Source: Diaporthe sp. PMI_573
Taxonomy: Eukaryota > Ascomycota > Sordariomycetes > Diaporthales > Diaporthaceae
NCBI GenBank assembly: GCA_021399435.1
Contig: JAJTUP010000012.1
Location: 248,001-312,000 of the forward strand
Length of the DNA: 64,000 nt
Reading direction: 5' to 3'
Shown one piece after another: positions 11,654-24,397 of this stretch. A program made the position numbers and the translations under genes. Each line of letters begins with the position of its first letter. The first letter of the stretch is position 1. The notes beneath the pieces are model-generated. The model did not search any database, was not told the DNA's origin, and saw nothing but the letters and a program-made list of their open reading frames with translations.

Positions 11654-13370
11654 TGTCCTGGTGCGGGTCAAGTGTATGGCTCGTGAATGCTGTCGCAAGG
11701 AACGCAAGGAATGCGAACGGGAGCTTCTAGGGTTGGAAACGACAGATTGCAACAGCGGTATCTGGGAAGCAGCATTCGATGGTCTGGCTCGAAAAGAGAA
11801 CTAACAATAGACAGCTCCAATAGACAGTGTAACTCCCGCCACGCTTGATGCAGGAAACACGACAGCAAGATCACTTGCGAAACATTCGGGCCTGGAAAGA
11901 ATGTCCACTTGCAAATGCACACTGACAGTGGAGGTCAGATCAATCAGGACTTAGATAGGGCCAGAGCTCCCCTGCTGTGAGAGCAGGTTGGACGGTCCGT
12001 GCATGGCCCGGACCCGACTGGACTTGTGGAACTCAGGCATGTACCCAGGTACCTCGGTACATACCCGCGTACTGTATGACGCCGCCGTACCAATTATCGA
12101 CGGATGTGGGGTGAAAAATGCCCCTCCATGCTCCAGGGCCTCGGAATTGAACAAGCACACCCAAGGCGAGAACCCTTGTGGCTAAGTGAACGTGACTTAC
12201 TCGACGGCTTGTTGAATATCAACACCCGACGTCTGACAGGCTAGTCGTATCTGTCGTCCGTCTGCCCTCCCCCCCCCGTCCTATATTCCTGTTTGGGTCT
12301 GCCAAGATCTGGGACATACATCTCAGCTGCTTTTCCCTCCTTGCCTCCCACATCCGAGACTGGTTGAGTCCGGTCTCAGCATCGAGCTCTTTACGATAGT
12401 AAGCTTGTTCGCCGAACCAGACTTTGCGCGTCAAGCTCTTGACGGTACACCAGTCTCAGCCCTGCCACGGCTGGATCCAGCATTTGCGACCTCGTCCCCC
12501 TTTGCGTCCCCGTTCTCTCCCTCACCCTCACTCGGCCCCCGACTGGTTGGTGAGACAGTGACGTTTTTAGGCCGGCCAACGAGCACGAGGGAAAACAGGT
12601 ATGTAAGCGAATGTTCTTTGTTGCATGTTCCGGACCGTAATCGCCCTGTCCCAGCCTGTCTCTGGATGAACGGTGTCCAGTGGCCATCTGTTTATCTATC
12701 TGTCCGTCTGCTTTTTTGTCCGAGGGCTGTTGTGTAGCCTGACATGCAGCCTCTCCCTACCTTGTGTCCAACCAAATACACGTTGCGCTCCGTCTCTTAC
12801 TTTCTGTCGGCCCGCAAGAGCAAGCCATGTGGCGTCTCACCGCCCACTACGAACGAGCCTGGGCTTGGTGTTGTTTAGTCGCGACAGACTGCCTGCCAAT
12901 AGGCTCTGATCTGAGGCTGGGCAGAGGCAAACTTTATCTGCAAGACCCGAGGATTATACTACCTCATTACGGGTTGTTGCCGAGGGTCTCACCACGGGTC
13001 TCTTTGACAATTCTCAGAAATTGCCAGTGACACTGCGTCGCTTGCTGCAGGCCCCTCAGATTGTCCTAGTGCGGGTGTCTGGTGCGCCAACAGACATTGG
13101 GCACCACGGGGAGACGCACACTAGTGCAGCATTCTCGTAGCTCTTGGGATATTAAGTTCCCTTTAGACACCGAGTTTCCGACTACCTGTTACATCTCCTC
13201 TTTGCTGTTTCCCTATTGGCGGGACCTATCTTTTGCCCAGCTCGTTTCCTGTCCTATATCCAGCCCGTTTGCAGCTCACTGCACAAAACCCTCTGGCATG
13301 GCTGCTTCTCCTTTCTGACCTACTTGGCAGGGTAGTAAAGCGTATTTTCCGATCTCTCATCACCCTCACA
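11654..13370. promoter_or_regulatory. Divergent intergenic region between zw10 and metalloprotease
   Basis: A 1.7 kb head-to-head spacer that must hold the promoters and leaders of both genes. The part next to 13371 is CT-rich, typical of a fungal leader. An open frame runs upstream from 13233 into the protease, but I place the start at 13371. I see no further gene. Confidence 0.55.
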
Positions 13371-16300
13371 ATGGCACCTGCCCAGAAGCCGCGCTTTCGA
13401 AAGGTGCAGAGCTTCAAGACTGACTACGCTCCCACCACCATATCTCAATATGAGTCGGAGCGCAGTGGCATGCAGGTCATCGTGGCCGACAGAGAAGGGC
13501 CCAAGATCAACGGCTACTTCACCTTGGCTACTGAGATATTCGATGACTCCGGAGCGCCACACACCCTTGAGCACCTTGTCTTTATGGGTTCGAGGAGCTA
13601 CCAGTACAAAGGCCTCCTAGACAAGCTGGCATCGAGGGCTTACTCCAGCACAAATGCCTGGACAGCTGTTGACCACACAGCATACACTCTGGAGACCGCA
13701 GGCTGGGATGGCTTCGCCCAGATCTTGCCCGTCTATCTGGAGCACGTCATTCTTCCCAACATCACAGATGAGGCCTGTATCACCGAGGTTCATCATGTGG
13801 ATGGCGAGGGCAACGACGCTGGCGTGGTTTACTGTGAGATGCAAGCTCTGCAGTACAGCATGACTGAGCTCATGGATCTCCGCGCACGTCGGCTCCTCTA
13901 CCCCGAGAATGTCGGTTTCCGCTATGAGACTGGTGGCATGATGGAAGCCCTTCGTGCATTGACCCCGGCCCGGATTCGCGAATTCCACAAGGAGATGTAC
14001 CAGCCACGAAACCTAGCAATCATCATCATCGGAGAGACGAATCATGAAAACCTACTTCAAATCCTCGACGAATTTGAGGAGAGCATAGAGGACGCTATAC
14101 CTCCATTGGATGCCCCATTCAGACGGTAAGTCCTGTCATTCTTGATGCACACTATTTGGGAGTCATCTATTCTGACCTCGAAACAGGCCCTGGATAGACT
14201 CTCCCCAGCCACCGCCCATAAAGGAAACCATCGTCGAGACAGTCGAATTTCCCGAGGAGGACGAGTCCACAGGCGACATTGCCATTGCTTTCTTCGGACC
14301 AAACTGTACCAATTTGATTGAAACATCTGCCCTGAACATACTGATGACTTACCTTTGCGGCTCGTCGGTCTCAGTCCTGGAGAACGTCATGGTCGAGAAG
14401 GAGGAGCTCGCTAGCTCTGTCTCCTACTGGTGGGATAGCAGGCCCAACACTACTATATGGTTCCAGCCCACAGGCGTTGCAACCGAAAAGCTCGAGTTCG
14501 TGGAAAAGAGGCTGCATGAGCTGCTGAAGGAGGTCGCTTCGAAACCGCTTGACATGACCTACATGAAAGAGTGCATCAACCGAGAAGAGCGACTCGTCAA
14601 ATTCCAGGCGGAGAGTTCCGAGCAATTCTACTCGAACAATATCATCACCGACTATCTGTTCGGCAAGCGGGACGGTTCAACCCTCAGCGAGCTTCGCACA
14701 TTGAAGGAATACCATGTCCTCGGCCAGTGGACGGAGGAACAGTGGAAGGAATTCCTCAGAAAGTGGCTAGTTGATGTCCATCATATCTCTACACTTGGAA
14801 AACCCTCAATGGCTCTGGCGACCAAGCTGAAGCAGGCAGAGGAGGACCGTGTTGCAAAGAGAAAGGAGGTGCTAGGACCCGAAGGACTGAAGAAGCTCGG
14901 AGAGAACGTCGAAGCAGCCAAGACAAAGAACGACGTCGTGATCCCTGGATCTCTCATCGACCAGTGGCCAGTTCCAGGCACCGAGTCTATCCACTTCATC
15001 GAATCGAGCACTGCGAGGTCTGGGAGGGCGAAAGACGTCGGCTTGAGCAACAATGCAGCCCAAAGAGCAATTGATGCTGCCAAGCCAGGTCTGCCGCTTT
15101 TCATTCAGTTTGAAGACGTGCCGAGCAACTTTGTGAACATTTCAGTTCACATCGGAACATCTCAGGTGCCGGTGGAGCTCAAGCCACTCCTATCCATATT
15201 CATTGACAATTTCTTCAACACGCCGATCAACCGCGACGGCAAGCTGATCGACTTTGAAGATGTGGTCATGGAGCTTGAGAAGGATACGATCAGCTACAAT
15301 CTCAATGGAGGGGGCAAGATTTACGACCCCGAGAGCATGCTGATCGGCTTCCAGCTTGAGCCGGAGAAATACACGACCATCATCGAATGGACCCGAACGC
15401 TTATGTTCGACAGCGTCTTCGACATCAGGAGGATCAAGGCGTGTATATCAAAGGCACTGGCGGACATCCCCGAGGCGAAACGAGATGGAAGGGCCATGTC
15501 CCTCGAAGTCGACTGGGCAGTGCACATCAAGAAAGAGTGGTACCCAATGACGAAGAGGACGCTGGTCAGAGCCGTATACCTCCGCCGGCTGAAGAAACTG
15601 CTCCAGAAGGAACCCCAGAAGGTCCTTGACATGTTCGAGCAGCTTCGCAAGCTCCTCTTCTCCTTCCACAACGTCCGAGTCCTGGTCATTTCTGATATCG
15701 CCAAGCTCAGCGAGCCCGTCCAGTCCTGGGACGTTCTCACCAAGTCGTTCGGCAGCGACGGGGCAGGCAAGGACTTGCAACCCATCATCAAGACCCACAC
15801 CATGCTCAACGAGGAGGGCCAGGCGCCCGGCAACACCGGCGCCGTGATCATCCCCATGACCACCCTCGACACATCCTATAGCGTCAGCACAACCAAGGGT
15901 CTCACCTCGTACGAGGACCCGCGCACCCCAGCGATGCTCGTCGCCATAGGGTACCTAGAGGCGGTCGAGGGCCCCCTCTGGAACGCCGTCCGCGGCAGCG
16001 GGCTCGCCTACGGCACGCACTTCAGCCGGGAGATGGACTGGGGCTTCCTGCAGTACAGGGTGTACCGCTCTCCCGACTCGAGCAAGGCCATCGACACCTC
16101 GAGGGAGACGGTCGCCAAGATCGCGTCGGGCGAGGTCCCGCTCGACAAGCACCTCGTCGAGGGCTCCGTCAGCAGCATCGTTTCCAGCTTCGCGGACGAG
16201 CAGGCCACCATGGCGTACGCGGCGCAGCAGAACTATATCCTCGGCGTGGTCAGGGGCCTCGACCCGGCCTGGACCAAGAAGATCCTGGCGCAAGTGCGCA

Positions 16301-16667
16301 ATGTTACAGGCGAGGAGATCAAGGAGGTCATGAGCGAGCTGATTCTGCCTGTCTTCCAGCCTGGCAAGAGCAACGTTGTCGTGACTTGCGCGCCAATAAT
16401 GCAAGAGGTAGGTTCTCATCAGCTTTCCTTCCCTATCAGACATTTGAGAGCGAACACTAACACGACACACAGAACATGGACAAAGCGTTCAAGAACATGG
16501 GATACAAGACTCAAGTCCGGTCCCTTTCAGACTTTTACGACGCCTACGGTCTGGAGGGAGACGAAGAGGATGGCAAAGAGGACCCCGAGGACGATGAGGA
16601 AGAGGAAGAGGACTCAGACGAGGGTATTTCTGAGGACGGGTCTGGTTCTGAAGACGACGAGGAGTGA
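13371..16667 (+). CDS. M16-family zinc metalloprotease (PreP/YOL098C-like)
   Basis: Predicted exons 13371-14125, 14187-16407 and 16473-16667, about 1056 residues. The start is chosen at cacaATGgc (13371), the first ATG that begins the conserved domain. The inverted zinc motif HTLEH is at residues 64-68 (two His ligands with the catalytic Glu67 between them), and GVVYCEM supplies the third ligand Glu156. The domain order is four M16 half-domains, with the fold repeated in the C-terminal half. Size and motifs fit the large M16C-type proteases such as yeast YOL098C, which lie outside the mitochondrial PreP group. The protein ends in an acidic tail of about 40 residues rich in Glu, Asp and Ser, which I would not expect to be part of the fold. 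No clear mitochondrial presequence is seen if the start at 13371 is right. The substrate is unknown. Confidence 0.92.
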
Positions 16668-19600
16668 GGTGCTCCTGGCACCCAACTCACTACACGACGA
16701 CAACTTCTCAACGAGTGATTGCCCATTCTTGCGATATCTAAGATGTGGTACATAGATGGATACTGTTCATAGACTGACATAGTGAATGAATTACACGGAA
16801 TCGGTCCTGCTGTCCTGCTGTCCTGCGTCACGGATTCCAATTTCAGCGAACCCAACTTAGTAGTCGACAAACCCGCTAACACGTTAGCACACTGAGTATG
16901 TAATGCATGCGCTGCTTTCCTCCTGTGATGGCTTGCCCCTTGTTGTCGCCTCAGACCATCCACCCCGTCACCAGCATGCCAGTGGACAGCCACTCGCAAC
17001 CAAGTGGCTTCTGCTTGACGCAGCGAATTCCGCGCCGGGGGCCCCAGGGCTTGACAACCCACATGGACGTGTCAAGGGACGTTGAACCCCACGGAAAGTA
17101 CTATCAAAAGCATATCACGTCTTGCCCACACCGTGCGCATATATATGCATTCATTCGTCCACACCGAGCGCGCCACGTCCCCCATCACCCCCCTTCTGGA
17201 GACTACGGCCGGGGGAGCTCGCGAGGCTAGAAGTATATGAAACCAGATACATCCCCTTCTGGCACCTGTGATCTACAAAAAAGACGGCGCAATCATGCCC
17301 GGCAGCACCACCCGCATTTTCGGGCCAAGGACAGTTCCTGCGACAGGACCCTGGGGGTCGCATTCCCCAGGCCGCTTTGTTCTAAGTTCGTGCGACGTAC
17401 CGTGTACACCACGCTTGTCCCGCCACGGGCCTCGTCCTTTATGCTTTATCGGCCCCGAGCAGGCAGGTAGGCCGGTCGCCAGGTGGCTGCGCCAGTTAGC
17501 CGCGAAGAGTGAAACGGGGCTCGACGGCTAACACCCAGTCCTATTGTAGCAAGCGGGGTGGGTTTGCGGCGAGCGTCTCCAGCCGGGAAGGGTGCGAAAC
17601 GAGCGTGAAGCTAGCACAGCCCACCTGTACTATGCATATTGCGCTCTACTACGTCAAAGCTCTGCAGGTACGTACAGAAAAGAAAGGAAAAAGAAGAAGG
17701 AAGAAAAAAAAAAGGAATGGATAACCAAGATGCGAACCTAAGCCGCACTCGTGATTGGTACCGAGAGTCTCCGGATCGGGGACCAGATCAGCCCACCACA
17801 AGTGCGTGCAGCACCATAGTGGGTTGGACCGGGTTGGACGGCGATACATTGGGCTCTGTCTAAGCTGGCCGGAGTCTCGCTGGCCCCAGCAGAGTTACCG
17901 CGGGCATCATCATGCCGCACTTTCGGCAGGCATACCGGTGATCCCAGCGATCGAGTCAAAAACAACAGGAGCATCCCGTCAGTCCCGTTTCTCTCGTTGG
18001 CCAAGGTTGTTGGCTGTTGGGATCCCCCTAGGTGGCCAGGCTCCATTGGGCAAGGTGAATTCAGGGGGATCGGCGGCGGATAAGGTTCTGCCAGCAGGAG
18101 CAGACGGATCAGGTGGGAATGCGCTCACTCGAGGATCGGATGAACATGTTGTGCCTCGTACCAGACGAGAACGAATCTTTTCGAACAACTTCTTTTCTTG
18201 GTAAAGTCGCTCTCAGTAGATTCTGGCGGCGCCGTACTCCAATCCAGAAGCAAACTTTGTAGCCAGCCAGCCTACCTGCCATCTTCATCCTGGGGAAGAT
18301 GCGACCGCGAAGAACACGGCACTCGCAGTCCCAAGTCGGCGGGCTGGCACGATTCGAATGGAGAGAGATCTAAGAAGAAAAACCGGGACCGATGGATGAT
18401 ACGCAGCACAGAGTTGCGTCGGTCCATCAGCGTTGAATCATGGGGTGAGGGAGGGGAAGCATCCCAGTCCTCTAACCCGCATTCCGTCCCGCATCCCGTT
18501 CCAATCCTGGGCCCATCGCACAAAGCACGTCAGCAATACAGAGAGGGCTCAGATAACACCCGACAATGCGGGTGATTCTCGGTCGCACAGTACCTTGGTG
18601 ACTGACTTTGCCTCTGGTCTGGAGCGCCGAGGTGCACGGGGAAGGTAGTAGGAGGAGCCCGGAGTTTACGCAAGCAACACTCGCATGAATCCTACTCTGG
18701 AGAAACCCTCCCCCTAGGCGAGTCGGAGTGTTTCCCCCTTCGATCTAAAGTAGCCTTGTGTGCATTTGCGACACGCTTTCGATCTTGGCTAGGCCCCAAG
18801 AGCCCGAGGCGGAGAGAAATTGACGGGCATATTAACGGGAAAAAGCGACGCGCGTTTGCATTATGTCGGCGTGAAGTGCGGGATCCCGCGAGATGCTTGA
18901 AGCAACCTCGGCGCGCTTTGGCACAAGGCGCGTCACACCTCCAGGCAAGGCTGACACTTGCTGCAACAAGTCGGACAATTTTCCTTTTCAGATTACAGGC
19001 TGCGCGATAGAGGGACCGAGACTCCATAACCTCGATATTTTTTAATGGGCCAAACCGAACACACGGCAATGGTCAGCCGGGTCTTCCCCGCCTACGAAAA
19101 GGCGGCTCCTGCATAGCCATCGAAGGTCACCACCGGCCCCTTTGTGTCGTACGCATGCTTCATGATGTCTTGATAGTGAGTGTGTAATCGCATAGAGGAA
19201 CGGATATGTGGCTCCATAATCTCAATGAACGCCGGAGGTTGGGAGTACTTCAGGGTTTGCGAGCCCTCGAAACCTCATCCATCACATCTTTGGCGCAAAC
19301 CGTTGTTGTTCGTCAAGCCAGTATGTCCCGTTCTAGTGTTCCTAGCCGTTCGCATTCGACAAACCGCAACGCAGCAGTACCGGAGTCGCCATTTGAGAGC
19401 CGACTCCCCAGCAGGTGGAGTAGGCAGCCAAGAGCCACAATTGGTAGGGAGGGAAGCCCATACCTCCGGTTGTGGAAGGCGATCTGCAGACGCGCGGAAA
19501 GAAGTTGCATACCACAGCGCCGCACACCCTCGTCGTGACAGGCGAAGAGCGTATCCCCGTATGTTCACCTGGAGAAGCTTCAACAACCTGATTCAGGAGA

Positions 19601-19995
19601 GCACACGGATAGGACGTGCGACCCTGGCCCTCAGGGTGGTGCCCACTGGAATCACGATGATCTCTCAAGACGGCATACAGTGGAAGCCGAACGATATGTC
19701 AGAAAGCTCCACATGCGTAGTGAATCATGACCTTTTGTGAAATCGAACAAAACATGATCGATCTTGGGCCGTGGAATGCGCCTGCGACTGTTGCTGTCGG
19801 CAGTTCACAAGCCAGGACCGATTTGGTTGCTGCGTCACCGAGATGTTGTATGGTGGCTTCACAAGTGCCGTCCGTGGATCAGCCTCATAGAAGTTGCCAT
19901 TCGGATGAGAACGTCTCTCTGCTAACAGTCATGCTCGGGCTTTCCCCAGAGAGGATCAATCAGTTGCGGGAAGTGCGCAAGGATGTGGAGTCAAA

Positions 19996-20075
19996 ACTTC
20001 AGACGAAATAAAAGATCGCACTATACTCTCTTGGGTAGTGATCTACTCAACCCATGACACGTTTTCGTCTGAAGT
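19996..20075. repeat. 13-bp perfect inverted repeat around a smaller palindrome
   Basis: ACTTCAGACGAAA (19996-20008) and its exact reverse complement (20063-20075) flank 54 bp. Within that, TGGG/CCCA (20032-20035, 20051-20054) and GTAG/CTAC (20035-20038, 20043-20046) can extend a hairpin. It could be a structured RNA or the remains of a small inverted-repeat element. Confidence 0.7.
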
Positions 20076-20943
20076 CTCGACCCATATTTCCAGGGGTAAG
20101 TCGTGCTTGAGCAGGACAGAGCTGCCATAGTGACAAGGGGAGGCATGAACATGTTGCCACACTGTGTCCAGACATCCGTGGTGGACCTCGGGCCAAGATG
20201 CTCTGGACTGTGCCCCGGGAGAAGCCTGCCTGCATGTGTCGCCGTGCATGCTCTTGAAAAGGTCACGGAGTGACAGAGACAAAACGTCTGGCAGCAAGAG
20301 GCTGCAGAAGTTATGGAGCGATCCTATCAGGGATGGCCGGTTCCGACTGGCAGGCACCTTAGTCTGTCTGTGGGGCAAAAGCGTCAGTGGTCCCGCGGCG
20401 ACGCCGTCGTTTTACCCGCTTCTGAGGCCGGAGCTTCAGGTTGCTATTTCTGGTGCCTGGTCGAGCCCATCGCTCGCACTCACAGCAATTGTCTCAATCG
20501 CAAGCGGCGCTGACAGACATGGTCCGTACAAGTACTCTGCACCATGGCCATCTCATACATACTTCCGCTTTTTTTTCCAGGCCGCAACGCCACCATGTTC
20601 ATCCGGGACTTGACCCCCGGCCACGCTTGTTGCCTTCTGGCAATGACAGCGCAACGATCACTCGGGTTGGCTCTTGTTGGACAATCCCCGTTGTGTCTCT
20701 GATCGAGTAGCACGCGTGACAATCCTCGCAAGCCGTGGAGGGAACGGCAAGACGAGTGCAAATTCGAGTCGAGTCGATACGGGCGGAGGGTTCAATTTCC
20801 AAGTTTTGAATTGATCTGAAAGGGAGGGGAGGCGTGGTATGCCGAAGTGCACCTCACGTGCATACTCGTCAGCTGGTTGGAAGAATATCCTGCGATGAGT
20901 ACAGCGCCAGTGGCGGTTGGCTGACTATCAAGTATCAATACAG

Positions 20944-20969
20944 TAGGTCGATGCCGTAGGTCGATGCCG
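20944..20969. repeat. 13-bp direct tandem duplication
   Basis: The unit TAGGTCGATGCCG occurs twice head to tail with no mismatch. Confidence 0.9.
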
Positions 20970-21093
20970 TGACTCGTGGGGCAAAGCACAACGCCAATGC
21001 AGGTCGAGGTCTTCAGCCGTGTGTGTCTTACAAGCCGTTGGTAAATCCATCGTCGAAGTATAGGGGCTTAGAAAATACTAGTGTGTATATGCG

Positions 21094-21127
21094 GGTCGCA
21101 CGGTGGGGTCGCACGGTGGGGTCGCAC
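21094..21127. repeat. 13-bp tandem repeat, 2.6 copies
   Basis: Unit GGTCGCACGGTGG, two full copies and the first 8 bases of a third. Confidence 0.9.
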
Positions 21128-22752
21128 TCCCCTGGTGGTCGCTCGGCTTTCGTCGAACTTTTCTTGGCGAGCCCCCCCTTTTCAGCTGACCCATCCCATT
21201 CGTTCCAGAACGCGCCGGCAGTGGCTCGCTCCAAGACGCGAGTTCAGAAGTGAGTCGGCATACCGGGCTTCCACTGGCATGGGTATGACGCTTCTGAAGC
21301 TGGGTGGATAGGGCCGAAAGACAACGGTCAACCGCGTGCAACCTGACTACCTAGTCCCCGGGCGAATTGGGTTGCGTGTGGCCTCGCTCGTTGCCGTCAT
21401 GGACGTATCTTGATGTTCGGTGCTGGAGGCTTCGGCGCTTGGTTGTATGGGACTGTAGTTGAGCCTGGCGCAAGGCGCGCGAACCATAAATCGAAGACGC
21501 AGGTGTTGCGCGACTCCTTTTGAGGGGCCGGCCACCTCGCGGGGACTCAGCTTGCTGCACTCTGCGACGTAGCGGAGCCATGTTGCTGCAGCTGCTAGAG
21601 CGTTCATGCGGGTGGTGATGCCTGTATTTCGGCATTGTGGCTCGGGGCCATTGAGACGCCCTGATGGGCCTGATGGGGTTCGTCTCACTACAGCGAGGGG
21701 GAGTTCCAAAGCTGACCGGCTCTTGCGGCGCACACTGCAGCTATCGAGAGTTTATCGCTGTTGGATCATGTCTCTGGTGCAAAAGGTCTCTCTTCACTGT
21801 GCTCGTCAAAGTTTGACGGTTGAACCATCGCCGCGGTACAGGCCCCCGACCACCTCGCCTCGCACAGTGCCAGTGACGGAGACCGTTTTGCGTTGGCGGA
21901 GAAGGATGTTGTAGCGAGTGCAGCGGCTTGCAGGCAAGTCCCCGCGGGTCGGACCCAGTCTCCCAGACCCGCCTCTCGGCGTGATTCGTGAGCGTGTTTG
22001 TCACTTGCTACTGTCTAGCCGCATGTCCTCCGAATGGCATCTGCACTGTCAGGACTGAGTTTGAAACATGCTCCGTGGAAACGAACACAGCCTCTTCGCA
22101 GCACGTCTGTGTGGAAACCTTTGGGGGGGGGACTGATGCCGGACACTTGCTGACATGCAGTGACCAGCAATGGCGCTGATCTGTTGATCGTGCACAGTGC
22201 TGACATGAAGCCACAAGGCTGCCGGTTGCAAGCGAGGCGACTCATCATGACATGTCTGCCAGAGGGGGTGTCAAACAACCGAGCCGGAGTTGGTTCCTGT
22301 GGTTCCTGCAGGTGCAAGTAGTGTAGCACGGTATGTAGCCCCGAGGGCGAGCCAATGCGGCGCACCTTGCCTCTGCTCCTTGCACAAGTGGCGTTTAGTG
22401 TGGGCGTCCAGTCCTTTTTAGGAGAAACGGTCCCCTGACACTAATGCAGGTACGGGGGACCAGTGCATGCCCGCACACACAGTAGATGTGCACAGTCGAG
22501 GACAAGGACATGCATCGTTAGTGAAGGTTGACGGCGGGCAGACGGCTGACTGTGGATGTGGACGACCACACCACGGCCTGCAACCTGCAACCACAACCAA
22601 GACCCGGCCAGAACCAAAAGTCGTGTACTTGCTTGTACGAGGCGCGGAGAAGCGACACCACTACACAGTACAACAACGGCTGGCGTGGGTTGGTGGTGAC
22701 GTACACCAGCAGCCTCTGTCTGCCCTTGGCTCTGCGCTGCAAGCCTGTAGTG

Positions 22753-22813
22753 CGTGGTGTGGTGTCGTGAGTGATGTGGTGTGGTGTGGTCTAGGATGGT
22801 GTGGTGTGGTGCG
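22753..22813. repeat. GTGGT-rich low-complexity tract
   Basis: Irregular repetition of GTGGT and GTGTG units on the plus strand, about 1.6 kb upstream of the homeobox start codon. Confidence 0.8.
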
Positions 22814-24397
22814 TCGCGATTATTTTTTGTTGCAGGAGCACATCTAGAGTGCATGAACCTTGTGCAGGTGGCCACGATGGCTCTGCTCTGCTTGTAACCT
22901 CTACCGCAGTAGCTCTGCAAGCTCTGCATGTTGCTCACCCACCCCCATCCGTCTTTTTGTTCGTATCCGGGCGGACGTTCGTTGCGAGTCGGACGTCGAA
23001 AAGTTTCGAACTGGTGAGATCCTTGAGGGGATGCAAGGGCTGACATGACAGACAGAGGAGACGAGACGAGAGCAGAGGCAAAATAGGAAAAAAAAGACAA
23101 AAAAAGAGTAGAGCCTACTGTATGACACCAAGGCTGTACTGTATGGCGCTGTAGGTTCAGTCCGTTCAGTTGATCGCTCCGTCGCTCACTCACCAAAGAG
23201 GGCATCAAGCTGCAGGTGGGTGGCAGGGTAGGCAGGGAGGCGGGCGCTCAGCGTGGGAGTGCATGTGGGTTGCAGACCAAGTGGGCCGTGGAGCGACAGG
23301 CAAGCGCGTGGGACTGGTCGACTGTGCCTCCTCGATCAGGGACAAGGGCTGCAGGGTCAGTCAGGACGCTCAGGAGCCGCCCTTTCCCTGCCAGACAGCC
23401 AATCCTCATCCAGGCCGCGTCCAGGGCCCGAGCCAGGGGGTCCCCTTCCTCGCCCTCCTTCCCTTTTCCCTCTCTCCCCTTCGTCTGGCAGCAAGACTGT
23501 GTGCAGTCCGAGTGAGCGAGTGTGTGTGCCTGTGTGCGGGCGAGTCCTGCTCCTCCTCCTGCTCCTGGATGGCTGGCTGGCTCGAGCTTTTTTTTTCTTC
23601 TACTGTATCCCTCCCCCCGTGTCTTCCCCGTCGCCGCCCTCTCCTTTTCCCTTCTCTCCATCGTGAATCCCTCACCGTCAGTCCACCCAACCGACTCGTC
23701 GCTGAATCGACAGACTCTCTTCCCTCCTCTCCTTTTCTTCCCTCCCCGCTTCTTTATGTTCTAACCACAGTCACTCCCTTGAAGTCCCCATTGTGCGCTC
23801 TTACAGCCAGTTCTCGGTCCCCGTTCAATCCTTCCGGGCGTTCCATTTACATTCTTTCGGCTAACGCGAACATACCACCGCTGTTAAACCCACTTCACCT
23901 TGGCCTTGCCTTGCCTTACCTTCCTTGCCTTTGCACCAACGGGGAAACTCTTAGATCTCGGGTTTCCGTATCGAACGACCTGAACCCTCTCTCTTCGCCT
24001 CTTCAACTTATCCCCCCTCCTGCCCACACTGTACTGTGCGCTGCCATCCATCCGGCTTCCGTACTTGCAATTGGCCCAGGACGACACTCCTTACTCGTTA
24101 CTTGCCTTTCGCTACTTCTACACATTCCTTATATCACCACACTGTCCCGACTATCGAGTCCGCGGACCGCCGATCAACGACTTTATACCTCTCAAAGACT
24201 AGCACGGTCTGTTGAGATACGTACAGGTCACACAATAAGTCGCGAACTCAAGAGAAGAGCGCACCTCTACAGACTCGGTTGTTCACAAGAGCGAACACCG
24301 AAAACGATTTCGCCCGAGTCCGAAAGATAATAATCCTGACCTCACCTGGCAACACTGCACGGCTTTCATATCACGAGTCTTCACCAACCAGCCCGAA

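Larger units (their letters stand above)
16668..24397. other. 7.7 kb region without a supportable gene
   Basis: I read all frames and found no domain, no consistent exon set and no RNA gene. It contains several short tandem repeats and one 13-bp inverted repeat (listed separately). Its last about 1.2 kb is a strongly CT-rich tract that looks like the promoter and long 5' leader of the homeobox gene. Short ORFs in the middle (for example 19180-19740) have no recognisable content. Confidence 0.55.

Noticed and set aside
19180..19740. 186-codon ORF in the gene-poor stretch
   Set aside because: No recognisable motif, no neighbouring exons, and competing open frames of similar length on both strands.
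16900..23100. Possible tRNA or 5S rRNA genes
   Set aside because: I looked for GTTCGANTC-like boxes with an upstream A box and for the 5S core by eye and saw no complete match; a dedicated RNA scan would be decisive.
23170..24330. 386-codon ORF upstream of the homeobox gene as a protein gene
   Set aside because: Composition follows the CT tract, no domain is visible, and it sits where the leader of the homeobox gene is expected.
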